This document shows, one piece after another, positions 17,302 through 26,210 of a stretch of 64,000 nucleotides of DNA (position 1 is its first letter; every line of letters starts with the position of its first letter). This DNA comes from Pseudomonas bharatica CSV86. GTDB taxonomy: Bacteria > Pseudomonadota > Gammaproteobacteria > Pseudomonadales > Pseudomonadaceae. Location: assembly GCF_000319305.2 (NCBI RefSeq), contig NZ_AMWJ02000001.1, positions 1,364,001 to 1,428,000 on the forward strand. The letters run 5' to 3'. Both the position numbers and the translations under genes were made by a program. The notes beneath the pieces were generated by a model. The model did not search any database. It was given only the letters and a program-made list of their open reading frames with translations, and had not been told where the DNA came from.

Positions 17302-18587
17302 TCAGAGTTTCTTGATCAGCAGGGCCATGGCCCGGTCGATTTCCTGCTCGTCGTTGAGCAGGCCCGGGGCCAGGCGGATCACCGGGCCGACATCGCGGTT
17401 CACCGCGTCGGACATCACCTTGTTGTCCGCCAGGTACGCGGCGATGGCGTCCGGGTCGCGGTCCTTGATACGGAAGAAGGTGAAACCGGCGGAAAACTCG
17501 CTGCTGCGCGGAGTTACCAGCTGGATCTGCCGGTGCTCCAGCAAACGTGCCTTGAGGCGGTCGTTGAGCTGGTGGATGCGCGCCTGGACCTCGGCCTTGC
17601 CCAGTTGCAGGTGCAGTTCGAAGGCCTTGCCCATGGCCCAGCGATGTTCGAAGGCGTGGTAGCCGCCCGGGTCATGGTGGTGGCGAAGTCCTCGTCCTGG
17701 GAGAAGGTGGCGAAGGTCGGCACCAACGGCCCCATCTGTTCCGAGGCGGCGCAGATCAGCCCGGTGCCGCGCGGGCCGAACATCCATTTATGCACGCCGG
17801 AGATGAAGTAGTCGCAATTGAAGTCGGCGAAGCGCTGGTTGTCCACGCCGAAGCCGTGCACACCGTCCACCACGTAGATGATCCGGTTGTGCTCGTCACG
17901 GTCGCGGTTGTGCCGGCGGACGATCTCGCCGATTTCGCCCACCGGCAGCTTCACGCCGCTGCCGGAATGCACCCAGGTCATGCCGAGGACGCGGGTTTGC
18001 GGGCGGATGGCCTGGTCGATGGTGGTGAGCACCTGGTCCTTGGAAATCTCCCACGGGTTCCTGAACAGGCGCAGCTTGCGTACCTGGGTGCCCTGGCGGC
18101 GGGCGCGAAAGGCCAGGGTCCTGTGGGTGGAATAATGCTCGTGCTCGGTGGTGAGGATTTCCTGGTCGGCGCCCACCTGCAGGCCGCCGTAGATCATGCC
18201 CAGGCCCTCGGTGGTGCTGCCGGTCAGGGCGATCTGCCGCGGCCGCACTTCCAGGTAGCGCGCGGCCCAGTCACGGACCTCGCCCTCGCGCTGCCATTCG
18301 TACTGGCTCTCCCAGTCCATCAGCGCCGCCGGGTTGCGGTCGATCTCGCGGCGGTAATGGTCGATGGCCTCCTGCACCGGGCGCGGATGGGCGGTGATCA
18401 GGAAGTTGGCGAAGTGTGCGGTGTCCGGGTCCAGGGGAAACAGCTCGCGCAGGCGCCGCCATTTGTCCGGCCCCTGCAACAGCGGCATGCCGGCAGGTTT
18501 TTCGGCAGCCTTGGCCAGCGAACTGGCCAGCGGCAGGCCGGCACCCAGGATGGCGGCCTGCTTGAGAAAGGTGCGGCGATCGTTCAT
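17302..18587 (-). pseudogene. pvdN: Pyoverdine maturation PLP enzyme PvdN, frame broken once
   Basis: The start at 18587 gives a twin-arginine signal (NDRRTFLKQAAILGAGLPLA). The body is a class V aminotransferase / cysteine-desulfurase-like fold with GSTTEGLGMIYGG, EHEHYSTH, VVDGVHGFG and the PLP lysine in ISGVHKWMFGPRG. PvdN modifies the glutamate side chain of pyoverdine in the periplasm, for example to succinamide. At 17669-17671 (GGG on the plus strand) the frame is lost: the codons up to DFATTMT run on in a wrong frame, while the next frame continues as PGGYHAFEHRWAMGKAF to the normal stop at 17302. One added base restores 428 residues, the expected PvdN length. A sequencing error is likely; if real, the enzyme lacks its C-terminal third. 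Confidence 0.88.
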
Positions 18588-18604
18588 GTCGGGGGCGGTC
18601 CGGT

Positions 18605-19963
18605 TCAAGGGGTAACGGCAGCCACGGGGCGGGCGCTTTTCTGCACCTGTTCCCAGACCCGCAGGAAGTTGCCGCCCCATAGCTTGGCGATGTCCGCCTC
18701 GCTGTAGCCGCGGGTCAGCAGCTCGGCGGTGATGTTGCGGATCTCGCTGACGTCCTTCCAGCCGTCCAGGCCGCCGCCGTCGTTGAAGTCGGAGGCGATG
18801 CCGACATGGTCGATGCCGATCTTCTTCACCGCATAGTCGATGGCGTCGCCGAACTCTTTCAGCCCGGCCTTGGGTTCCTTGTCGACGATGCCGTAAAGAT
18901 TGCTGGCGTAGTCGCCGAAGCGCGCTTCGGGCCAGATGGCGATCACCGCGTCGCCGGGCATCAGCGCGTTGGCCAGGCCGTCGAGCGGCTGCAGGTCGAA
19001 GCGCGCGCGCAATGCCTCGAGCTTGTCCAGGGTCGGCTTGCTCAGGGGCTTGAGGTAGGTCGGGAAGCCGACGATCTGCACTACGCCGCCGCTGTCCTTG
19101 ATCAGTTGCAGTTCCTTGTCGCTGAGGTTGCGCGGGATATCCACCAGCGCCCGCGGTGCCGAGTGCGAGGCCACCAGCGGCGCGCGGCTGAGGCGGGCGA
19201 CCTGTTCCAGGGCGAGGGTGGACATCTGCGACACGTCGATGATGACCCCGAGGTCGTTGAGCCGGGTCACCGCCTGCTTGCCGATAGGCGCCAGGCCGCC
19301 GAGGGCGTCGGCGGTGTCGTTGAAGAACGGCAGTGGCCGCGACGAGTCGGACCAGTCGTTGTTGCCCACGTAGTTGAAGCCGAACATGCGCATGCCGCGG
19401 GCGGTCCACAGGTCCAGCTGGTCCAGGTCATCGCCCAGCGGGTAGGCGTTGAGCATGCTGATGAAAATGGCGAACTTGCCTTCGCCGTGCAGGCGGCGGA
19501 AGTCGTCGGGGGTATAGGCGATGCCGACCTGGTTGGGGAAATCGCGGACCATGCCGGTGATGATCCTGTAGCGCACTTCCTGCTGGTGCCGGGCCTCGTC
19601 GACGAAGCCCGGGGTCGGTCGGTGCGGAGCATTGGGGCCGTTCCACAGTTCCGGCCAGCCGAAGATGGTCAGCGCCGCGCCGGACAGCCGGCCGCGCCCG
19701 GCCTTGACCAGGTCGAACTGGCCCGGTCCGTCCTTGTCCGCCTCGCGCCCGGCGCTGCCGAAGTCCAGGGGCACGGTGATATGGCTGTCGAAGGAAATCA
19801 TGTGCTCGTGCAGGGCGTTGGCCTGCTCGACGATCTTGCGCGGGTAGCCGGCGTCGTTCTTCCAGTACAGCCAGCCGGCGGCAGCGGCGCCGAGGCCGAG
19901 CGCCAGGACCAGCGGCAGGCCGATGAACAGGGCTTTGCGGGAGCGGGGTTTGGTCATTGCCAT
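18605..19963 (-). CDS. pvdM: Pyoverdine maturation dipeptidase-like protein PvdM
   Basis: A 452-residue membrane-anchored periplasmic protein of the renal dipeptidase (M19) family. The N-terminus has a basic start and one TM segment (ALFIGLPLVLALGLGAAAAGWLYW). Family motifs include MISFDSHITVPLDF near residue 55, NYVGNNDW, VIIDVSQMSTLAL, VASHSAPRAL and IGIDHVGIASDFNDGGG. PvdM is required for periplasmic maturation of ferribactin to pyoverdine. It is the first gene of pvdMNO, and a PvdS-type promoter lies about 30 bp upstream. The precise start could also be the Met two codons later. Confidence 0.92.
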   Translation of the reverse strand: MAMTKPRSRKALFIGLPLVLALGLGAAAAGWLYWKNDAGYPRKIVEQANALHEHMISFDSHITVPLDFGSAGREADKDGPGQFDLVKAGRGRLSGAALTIFGWPELWNGPNAPHRPTPGFVDEARHQQEVRYRIITGMVRDFPNQVGIAYTPDDFRRLHGEGKFAIFISMLNAYPLGDDLDQLDLWTARGMRMFGFNYVGNNDWSDSSRPLPFFNDTADALGGLAPIGKQAVTRLNDLGVIIDVSQMSTLALEQVARLSRAPLVASHSAPRALVDIPRNLSDKELQLIKDSGGVVQIVGFPTYLKPLSKPTLDKLEALRARFDLQPLDGLANALMPGDAVIAIWPEARFGDYASNLYGIVDKEPKAGLKEFGDAIDYAVKKIGIDHVGIASDFNDGGGLDGWKDVSEIRNITAELLTRGYSEADIAKLWGGNFLRVWEQVQKSARPVAAVTP

Positions 19964-19993
19964 CTCGGTCGCGATTGAGGTGTCAGGGGAAGA

Positions 19994-20017
19994 ACGAAGA
20001 AGCGGCGAGGAAATTTA
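19994..20017 (-). promoter_or_regulatory. PvdS iron-starvation box upstream of pvdM
   Basis: On the minus strand TAAAT at 20017-20013 is followed after exactly 16 nt by CGT at 19996-19994, matching the consensus TAAAT-N16-CGT of the sigma factor PvdS. It is placed about 30 bp before the pvdM start and implies expression under iron limitation. Confidence 0.85.
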
Positions 20018-20096
20018 CGCAGGGAGAACGGGTTAAAGGTTTATGTGCAACGGCCGATGCCCTGTTCGGATCTCTTATTTCAGGACGTTAATTTTC

Positions 20097-20546
20097 ATGG
20101 CCGATTACCTCAAAGCCCTGGCATCGAACCTGTCGATCAACGGCAACCTCAGCAGCGTGACCAACAAGACCAACGTCGCTTCCGATCCATCGGCGGTGCC
20201 GGAGGGCAGTGTGCGAGGCGATCTGTCGGCAGTACGCAGCGGCGGCGCGGCAGCGCCCACGGCGTCGGAAAAGACGGCGCAGACCACCAGCGAGTCAAAT
20301 GAAGTCAAGCTGCTGCGCGAACGGGTGAAGGAATTGCAGAAGCAACTGGCCCAGCAGCAGAAAGAACTGCAGGAAGCCATGGCCAGCGATCAGGAAGACA
20401 CCATCAAGCAGACCCGCATCGCCTCAGCCCAGGCGGCGGTGGCGGCGACTACCGGCCAGTTGTTGCAGGCCAATGCCGCACTGCTGGCGGCGCTGACCGA
20501 GTCGGGGAGCAGTACTTCGGGGAATAGCGTCGATACCACTGCCTGA
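20097..20546 (+). CDS. Hypothetical coiled-coil protein
   Basis: The start at 20097 (MADYLKAL) has CAGGA about 11 nt upstream, a rather long spacing. The 149-residue protein is hydrophilic with no signal or membrane segment. Residues 1-65 are low-complexity and Ser/Thr/Ala/Gly-rich. Residues 70-100 form a clear heptad coiled coil (VKLLRERVKELQKQLAQQQ), and a second helical Ala/Gln/Leu-rich region follows. I do not recognise a function. It is transcribed away from pvdM and shares the divergent intergenic region holding the PvdS box. Confidence 0.65.
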   Translation: MADYLKALASNLSINGNLSSVTNKTNVASDPSAVPEGSVRGDLSAVRSGGAAAPTASEKTAQTTSESNEVKLLRERVKELQKQLAQQQKELQEAMASDQEDTIKQTRIASAQAAVAATTGQLLQANAALLAALTESGSSTSGNSVDTTA

Positions 20547-20573
20547 AGCCAGCAGTCAGGGTTGACACAAAAC

Positions 20574-20665
20574 CCTGTGGGAGCTGGCTTGCCAGCGATG
20601 AGGCGGCTTGGGCAATGATGGTGTCAGGTCGGGCCAAATCGCTGGCAAGCCAGCTCCCACAGGGG
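20574..20665. repeat. Paired REP element 3
   Basis: Two inverted standard copies, at 20574-20604 and 20631-20665, flank a short spacer. The element lies between the convergent coiled-coil gene and pbpG and probably marks both transcript ends. The right copy has GGGCCAAATC where others have GGCCTCATC. Confidence 0.9.
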
Positions 20666-20690
20666 CCAAGGTGTTCTTAAGGTTAGAAAC

Positions 20691-21617
20691 TCAATCCACC
20701 TGCGGCCGATTCTGGCTGCGCTCTGCCTTGTAGCGCACCGCTACCGCCGGTGCCGGCTTGGTCGCGCCGGTTTCCAGCCATTGGCGCATGCGGCTGGCAT
20801 CGGCGAAGTGGGTGTACTTGCCGAAGGCATCGAGGATCACCATCGCCACCGGACGGTTGTCCATCTTCGTCAGCAGCACCAGGCAGTGGCCGGCATCGTT
20901 GGTGAAACCGGTCTTGGTCAGCTTGATATCCCAGTTCGGCTTGTTCACCAGATGATCGGTATTGCGGAATCCCAGGGTGTAGTTGGGCTTGCGGAAGGCC
21001 ACGGTTTTCTCGCGGGTGGTGCTCAGTTCGCTCAGCAGCGGGTAGTTGCGCGCGGCCATGAGCAGCTTGGTCAGGTCGCGGGCAGTGGAGACGTTGCTCG
21101 GCGACAGGCCGGTCGGCTCGACATAACGGGTACTGGTCATGCCCAGGGCCTTGGCCTTGGCGTTCATCGCCTTGATGAAGGCGCCATAGCCGCCCGGGTA
21201 ATGGTGGGCCAGGGTCGCGGCAGCGCGGTTTTCCGAAGACATCAAGGTGATCAGCAGGGTCTCGCGGCGGCTCAGTTCGCTACCCAGGCGAACCCGCGAG
21301 TAGACACCCTTCATTTCCTTGGTCTGGGCGATGGTCATGGTCAGCATCTCGTCCATCGGCTGCTTGGCATCGAGTACGACCATGGCGGTCATCAGCTTGG
21401 TCACCGAAGCGATCGGGCGCACCATGTCGGGATGGCTGGAATACAGCACCTTGTTGGTCTGCAGATCGACCAGCATGGCGCTGCCGGAAGCCAGGTGCAG
21501 CTTGGACGGGTCGCGCTGTTCGAGGGCGGAAGCGGGTTGGGCGACGGCGTTGGCGGTGACGCCGACGGTACCAGTGAGCATTAGCAGCAGACTGAAGATC
21601 GAGAGAGAGGTTTTCAC
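20691..21617 (-). CDS. pbpG: D-alanyl-D-alanine endopeptidase, PBP7-type
   Basis: A low-molecular-weight penicillin-binding protein of the S11 family. The three active-site motifs are ASVTKLMTA (SxxK), SSENRA (SxN) and LTKTGFTN (KTG). A signal peptide lies in [27 protein letters not shown] 21617 is preferred as start because it directly precedes the Lys-plus-hydrophobic signal and has GAG 7 nt upstream; longer starts at GTG 21629 or TTG 21653 cannot be excluded. The 308 residues match PbpG, a periplasmic enzyme cleaving D-Ala-mDAP cross-links in peptidoglycan. Confidence 0.9.
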   Translation of the reverse strand: MKTSLSIFSLLLMLTGTVGVTANAVAQPASALEQRDPSKLHLASGSAMLVDLQTNKVLYSSHPDMVRPIASVTKLMTAMVVLDAKQPMDEMLTMTIAQTKEMKGVYSRVRLGSELSRRETLLITLMSSENRAAATLAHHYPGGYGAFIKAMNAKAKALGMTSTRYVEPTGLSPSNVSTARDLTKLLMAARNYPLLSELSTTREKTVAFRKPNYTLGFRNTDHLVNKPNWDIKLTKTGFTNDAGHCLVLLTKMDNRPVAMVILDAFGKYTHFADASRMRQWLETGATKPAPAVAVRYKAERSQNRPQVD

Positions 21618-21885
21618 GTAGGTGCTCACTAAAAGAAGGTATGTCGTTGGCAAGGCAAGGTTTTTTATTTTTCTAAGCGTGACATTGTGGAGTATGGCTT
21701 GGAGCCTGTCGATTGCCGCCCGTTGCTTAGTCCGAATATGAATAAACTTTAATCAGCTGGTACCAACTGGCAGCTAAAAGCCCCGTGCAACTCATCCTGC
21801 CCTGGCGCAAAGAATCTGAACTAGTCAGCGCCCGGGATCCTCCCTTGCATAGATAGCCAACAGAGTTTGCGCAGGGGATTCAATC

Positions 21886-23216
21886 ATGGGACGCATGCCC
21901 GAGCTGGACGACGTGAAGGCCAGCCCCGCGGTGCACGGGGTGGTGTTGAAAACCTGTATCTTGAGCTGTTGCGCGGTGGCGTGACGGGCAGTGAGGAATG
22001 GCTGGCGGCCCAACTGCGCCGTGCCGATGCCCTGGGCGACGATCTGCCGGCGTCTGCTGGGCAGCTGGGCGCCTGGATCGAGCAGCGCAATGCGCAGGTC
22101 GCCCAGCGCTATGCCGATTACCTTGAGCAGCGCCGCGCTGGAGCACCGCGCCGCATGTTCAGCAACCGGGCCCACGCCTTGTATTTCCTTCAGCAGGTCA
22201 CCCCGACCAAGGCTGTCGATGGTGCCTGGTTGCATGGGGTGCTGGCCCATTGGGACGACCCGCGTTACCACGGGCTCATTCGCATCTACCTTGAGGAACT
22301 GGGCGATGGCGACCCGGCCTGCAACCATGTGGTGATCTGGCGCCGCCTGCTCACCGAGCAAGGCTGCCACGAGCCGGTGCCGCTGGCCGATGAGCGTTAT
22401 CTGCAAGGCGCGCTGCAACTGGCCCTGGGCTGCAACAGCGAAGCATTCTTCCCGGAGGTGCTTGGCTACAACCTGGGCTACGAGCAACTGCCGTTGCACC
22501 TGCTGATCAGCAGTCATGAACTGGACGAACTGGGCATCGACCCGCATTACTTCCGCCTGCACGTGACCATCGACAATGCCAGCACCGGCCACGCCAACAA
22601 GGCCCTGGAGGCGGTGCGGCAGTTCTGGCCGGAGCAGGGCGGCGATGAGTTCTATAGGCGCCTGGCCCGGGGCTATCGCCTGAACGACCTGGGCGCAGGC
22701 TCGATGGACGTGGCTGCGGGCTTCGACCTGGAAAGCGAGCTGTTGGCCGCCCTTGAGCGCAAACGGGTTTTCGCCCAGCACCTGCATTCGGACCGCTGCC
22801 GGTTCGACGGGCGCACGGTCAACGAATGGCTCTCCGCGCCCGGCAGCTTTCCGGCCTTTCTCGATGCGTTGCAGCGCCAGCGCTGGATCCTGCGTGATCG
22901 CGATCCCGCCGAGAGCCGTTTCTGGCAATTGGTGGAAGGCCCGCAGGCAGCGATGTTCGGGGTGTTCAGCCCTTATGAAAAGCAGTTGCTGCATGACTGG
23001 ATCGCCGGTGACTGGCAGGCGCCGAAGACCCGTTCGGTGCCGGTGCTGTTCCCGGAGGTCGAGCGGCCTCGGCCGGAACGGGAGCTGTCGATTGCCGAAC
23101 TGATCGAGCAGATGGCCGGTGACCGCCATGCCACGCCGCTGGGCCTGGCCGCCACCCGTCGCTACATTCAACTGACCGGCCTCAAGGGAGGGCATTGCCA
23201 TGCAATTGACCGATGA
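21886..23216 (+). pseudogene. Iron-containing redox enzyme (haem-oxygenase-like diiron oxidase family), frame broken near the start
   Basis: ATG 21886 has an AGGGGA ribosome site 7 nt upstream and codes for MGRMPELDDVKASPAVHGVV. The rest of the protein, from ENLYLELLRGG onward, lies in another frame. One base missing near 21946-21952 (TTGAAAA instead of TTGGAAAA) explains this; the repaired product is 443 residues. The body shows the ligand pattern of haem-oxygenase-like metalloenzymes: WLHG, YLEELGDGDP, NHVVIWRRLL, then DPHYFRLHVTIDN and GHANKA. Members activate O2 on amino acid or lipid substrates. The C-terminal third is an extra domain. It overlaps the methyltransferase gene by 17 bp, so they form one operon with the YbdK-like ligase. 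The substrate is unknown. Confidence 0.75.
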
Positions 23217-24153
23217 GCAACGCCTGAGCGACGAGGCCCTGTTGCACCTGGGGCGGCGCCTGCATGCCGATGGCTACCGCTTCACCTGCGTTACCCCGCT
23301 GACCCAGCAGCGCTACCAGCAGCAGAACGCGTCGCGACCGGCGCTGACCTTGCGCGATGTATTCGGCTGGAACCTGGGGTTCGATGAGTCGTTGTTGTCG
23401 CCGGACGAATTGCAGCACATGCGCCAGGCCGGCATCGTCCGGCCACACGACGGGCTGCTGCGTAGCCAGGTGCGCTGGTCCAGCGTGCATGATCTGTTGC
23501 TGGTGCATTCGGGCTTCCCCACCGACACGGCGGATGCGGTGTTCTTCGGGCCGGACAGTTATCGCTTCGCACGGGTGATCGAGGCGCACTTGCAACATGC
23601 AACGGCGCCGATCGAGCATGCCGTCGAGATCGGCTGCGGTACCGGGATCGGCGCGCTGCTGATCGCCCGGGCGCGGCCCCATGCCCAGGTCAGCGCGCTG
23701 GATATCAACCCCCTGGCGCTGCGCTATTCGGCGGTGAACGTGGCGCTGGCCGAATTGGCCAATGTCTCGGTGGAGTACAGCGATGTGCTCGAAGGCATCA
23801 CGGGCCGGTTCGACCTGATCGTCGCCAATCCGCCGTACATGCTCGATGCCCGGCAGCGCACCTACCGGCACGGCGGCGGCCGGCTTGGTGAAGGGCTGTC
23901 GCTGCGCATGGTCCGTGAGTCGCTGGAGCGCCTGGCCCCGGGCGGCAGCCTGCTGCTGTACACCGGCGTGGCCATGATCGACGGGCAGGACCCGTTCCTC
24001 GAGGCCCTGCGCGACGTGCTCGACCAGCCGCAGTGGGCCTGGTTCTACGAGGAACTGGACCCGGACGTGTTCGGCGAACAATTGCTCGAGCCGGGTTATG
24101 AACGGGTGGAGCGCATCGCCGCCGTGGCGCTGACCGTGACGCGACGGAGCTGA
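23200..24153 (+). CDS. Class I SAM-dependent methyltransferase (HemK/PrmC-like NPPY motif)
   Basis: A 317-residue enzyme starting at ATG 23200 behind AAGGGAGGG. Residues 1-125 are an N-terminal domain without a clear family. The Rossmann domain follows, with motif I HAVEIGCGTGIGALL at about residue 143, the acidic ALDINPLAL loop, and motif IV IVANPPYM near residue 209. NPPY usually marks methylation of a planar nitrogen in an amide, aromatic amine or glutamine. The gene is the middle of a three-gene unit with a diiron enzyme and a YbdK ligase, which suggests joint modification of one small molecule. A role on release factors is unlikely, since this is not the prfA-prmC context. Confidence 0.85.
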   Translation: MQLTDEQRLSDEALLHLGRRLHADGYRFTCVTPLTQQRYQQQNASRPALTLRDVFGWNLGFDESLLSPDELQHMRQAGIVRPHDGLLRSQVRWSSVHDLLLVHSGFPTDTADAVFFGPDSYRFARVIEAHLQHATAPIEHAVEIGCGTGIGALLIARARPHAQVSALDINPLALRYSAVNVALAELANVSVEYSDVLEGITGRFDLIVANPPYMLDARQRTYRHGGGRLGEGLSLRMVRESLERLAPGGSLLLYTGVAMIDGQDPFLEALRDVLDQPQWAWFYEELDPDVFGEQLLEPGYERVERIAAVALTVTRRS

Positions 24154-24156
24154 GCC

Positions 24157-25266
24157 ATGGGCTGCACCTTCGGCATCGAGGAGGAATACCTGCTGGTAGA
24201 CCTGGCCAGCGGACGCCTGCTCTACGACCCACCGCCGCAGGTGCTGGCAGCCTGTCGCGAGGTCTTCGGGGAGCATTTCGCTCCCGAGATGTTCCGCAGC
24301 CAGGTCGAGCTGGTATCTCCGGTCTTCGACAGCATGGCCCAGGCGCGGGATTTCCTGGCTTCACGCCGGGAGCGGCTGGCGCTGCAGCTATCGGCGGACG
24401 GCGTCGGGCTGCTCAGCGCCGGCAGTCATCCCTTGGGTGGCTGGAGCCAGCAGCGACCGACGGCAGAGGCGCACTACCGCCAGTTGTTCGAGGATTATCG
24501 CCAGGTGGCCCGGCGCAGCGTGGTATGTGGGCTGCATGTGCATGTCGGCGTACCCGCCGGGGTCGACCGGATTGCCGTGAGCAACCGGGTGCGGCGCTGG
24601 CTGCCGCTGTTGCTGCTGCTCAGCGCGTCGTCACCCTTCTGGGAGGGGCAGGACAGCGGTTATTGCAGCTATCGGCGGGTGCTGTGCGGGGAATGGCCGC
24701 GCATGGGCCTGCCGGAACCGCTGGACGACTGGGCGCATTACCAGGATTACCTGGCGTGGTTGCGCAGTACGGGTTCGTTGCGTACGGATGGCGACTGCTG
24801 GTGGGCGCTGCGGCCGTCGTCACGTTTCCCGACCCTGGAATTGCGCATCAGCGATGCCTGTCCGCGCCTGGAAGACGGTTTGTGCATCGCCGGGTTGTTC
24901 CGGCAGATGGTCGAATGGGCCATCAGGCAACCGGTACCAGGCAGGGCGCCTGACCAGCAGGCCCTTTGGCGCGAGCAGGAAAACTATTGGCGAGCCATGC
25001 GCCTCGGACGGCGCGGGCAATTCATTGGCGAGGACGGCAGCTCGCTGACCGCGCAGCAGTGGCTGACCGAGACCATGGATATCCTCCAGCCTGGCTGCGC
25101 TGAAGCGCGGGACGCTTTCAGCCGGGCCGGTGCCATCCTGTTGTTCGGCAGCAGTGCCGATCATCAGCTCACTGCCTTCGCCCTGGCCCGGCAAAGCGGG
25201 GCCAGCGAGGCGCAGGCGCTGCGCCTGGTGGTGAAAGGGTTGCTGGACGAAACCGCAGGGCAATAA
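24157..25266 (+). CDS. YbdK-family carboxylate-amine ligase (glutamate-cysteine ligase type 2)
   Basis: A 369-residue GCS2-type ligase with the family start FGIEEEYLLVD, then FRSQVELVSPVF, GLHVHVGVP, SRFPTLELRISDACP and a C-terminal helical domain. Such enzymes join a carboxylate to an amine with ATP through an acyl phosphate; E. coli YbdK has weak gamma-glutamylcysteine ligase activity. The gene starts 3 bp after the methyltransferase, so the operon is HDO-like oxidase, methyltransferase, ligase. Glutathione synthesis is an unlikely main role given these neighbours. Confidence 0.88.
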   Translation: MGCTFGIEEEYLLVDLASGRLLYDPPPQVLAACREVFGEHFAPEMFRSQVELVSPVFDSMAQARDFLASRRERLALQLSADGVGLLSAGSHPLGGWSQQRPTAEAHYRQLFEDYRQVARRSVVCGLHVHVGVPAGVDRIAVSNRVRRWLPLLLLLSASSPFWEGQDSGYCSYRRVLCGEWPRMGLPEPLDDWAHYQDYLAWLRSTGSLRTDGDCWWALRPSSRFPTLELRISDACPRLEDGLCIAGLFRQMVEWAIRQPVPGRAPDQQALWREQENYWRAMRLGRRGQFIGEDGSSLTAQQWLTETMDILQPGCAEARDAFSRAGAILLFGSSADHQLTAFALARQSGASEAQALRLVVKGLLDETAGQ

Positions 25267-25267
25267 A

Positions 25268-25291
25268 AAGCCCCGCCATGAAGGCGGGGCA
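25268..25291 (-). terminator. Rho-independent terminator for the small minus-strand gene
   Basis: Read on the minus strand, GCCCCGCC-TTCAT-GGCGGGGC is followed by TTTTTATTG. The T-run is only on this strand, so it mainly serves the minus-strand transcript coming from 25582, though the hairpin may also slow the YbdK transcript. Confidence 0.8.
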
Positions 25292-25333
25292 AGGGGAGGT
25301 GTGCGGAGCAACGCACAAGGGAAAGACGGTTTC

Positions 25334-25408
25334 GCGGAGCTATGTTTCATGGATCTATGTTTCATGGAGCTACGTTTCGCGGAGCTATGTTTCGTTGAGC
25401 TATGCCTC
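25334..25408. repeat. Five tandem 15-bp repeats
   Basis: Five contiguous units of a GCGGAGCTATGTTTC-like sequence start at 25334, 25349, 25364, 25379 and 25394. Units 1 and 4 are identical; the others differ at 2 to 4 positions. The last unit overlaps the stop codon of the small minus-strand gene. Each unit carries CTA, that is an in-frame TAG for that gene. Confidence 0.9.
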
Positions 25409-25582
25409 GAAGGACCTGGCTGCTATATCACGGGCCTTTGCTTCGGCATCGGGTAGCGAGAGGATCGGGCCACCGATCTTCTCGCCGTCACGGACCAGGT
25501 ACCAGCAAACCAGCAATCCGACATCCCTCAGTGGAGATGGAACGGCGCTGCCGACGACGGACATGATGCTGATGGTGGCCAT
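25400..25582 (-). CDS. Small conserved-type protein, unknown function
   Basis: A 60-residue ORF starting at ATG 25582 with GGGAG 8 nt upstream. The sequence has a hydrophobic front (GLLVCWYLVRDG) and then KIGGPILSLPDAEAKARDIA, resembling short Pseudomonas proteins with a W-x-V-x-DG-GP pattern and an Ala-rich helix. Support for a real gene comes from the ribosome site, codon use, and a well-placed terminator at 25268-25291. The function is unknown. Its stop codon lies inside the 15-bp tandem array. Confidence 0.65.
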   Translation of the reverse strand: MATISIMSVVGSAVPSPLRDVGLLVCWYLVRDGEKIGGPILSLPDAEAKARDIAARSFEA

Positions 25583-25677
25583 GGCGAGTACTCCCTCTGG
25601 GTCATGCCGCCAACCTTACGTGTCACGCGGGCTGTGGTGAAATCAGTGTTCTCAATAGTGTTCATTGATGAAATCCA

Positions 25678-26037
25678 CTACCAGCGCGGCGGGCCGTAAT
25701 AGACCGGCGGCGGGCCATAGTAGCGGTGGTAGTGCGGTGGTGGCGCCGGCACATAGCGCTCCACGACCGGGTAGGGCTGGTAGTACACCACCGGTGGCGG
25801 CGGGGGTGGCGGCTGGTAATAGACCGGCGCAGGCGGTGGCGGCGGGTAATACGCCGGGGCCCGTTCCACTACCACGGTCCGTTCCGGGCCACCGGACACG
25901 GCAGCACCGACCACGGCACCCACTACGGCTGCACCGATGACCGGACCTGCACCCCAGCCACCGCCGTGGGCGGAGGCTTGTCCAGACAGGGCCAGGGCAC
26001 CGATCAGCAAGGCAATACCGGGTATATGACGCTTCAT
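25678..26037 (-). CDS. Secreted Pro/Tyr-rich glycine-zipper protein
   Basis: A 119-residue exported protein: signal peptide (IPGIALLIGALALSGQASA), a glycine-zipper-like segment with alternating Gly/Ala (VIGAAVVGAVVGAAVSGG) that could enter a membrane, and then a tail of PPPP, YY and VYY repeats with few other residues. AGGA lies upstream of ATG 26037. Similar small proteins are found in the envelope of many Pseudomonas species. The function is unknown; the Tyr/Pro tail suggests a cell-wall or surface role. Confidence 0.8.
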   Translation of the reverse strand: MKRHIPGIALLIGALALSGQASAHGGGWGAGPVIGAAVVGAVVGAAVSGGPERTVVVERAPAYYPPPPPAPVYYQPPPPPPPVVYYQPYPVVERYVPAPPPHYHRYYGPPPVYYGPPRW

Positions 26038-26210
26038 GATGATTCCTCGCAGAGCATAACGCCGCCCGATACAGCGGGTCGGGTTACCACTATGACCGCT
26101 ATTTCGAAAGCTTTCGCCGGGGCCCTTGGTAAAGGTTTTGTAAGGGCCGATCAGCGGTAGGGCGCGGGCTTGGGCATACTGTCGGCTTTCGTGGTTTTCC
26201 GGAGTTCGTC

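Noticed and set aside
25334..25408. CRISPR-like array
   Set aside because: The 15-bp units are directly contiguous with no spacers and no cas genes are nearby.
25278..25640. Plus-strand ORF with SYVSW/SYVSR repeats
   Set aside because: It is only the translation of the 15-bp array and the antisense of the small gene; it has no ribosome site and begins inside the terminator hairpin.
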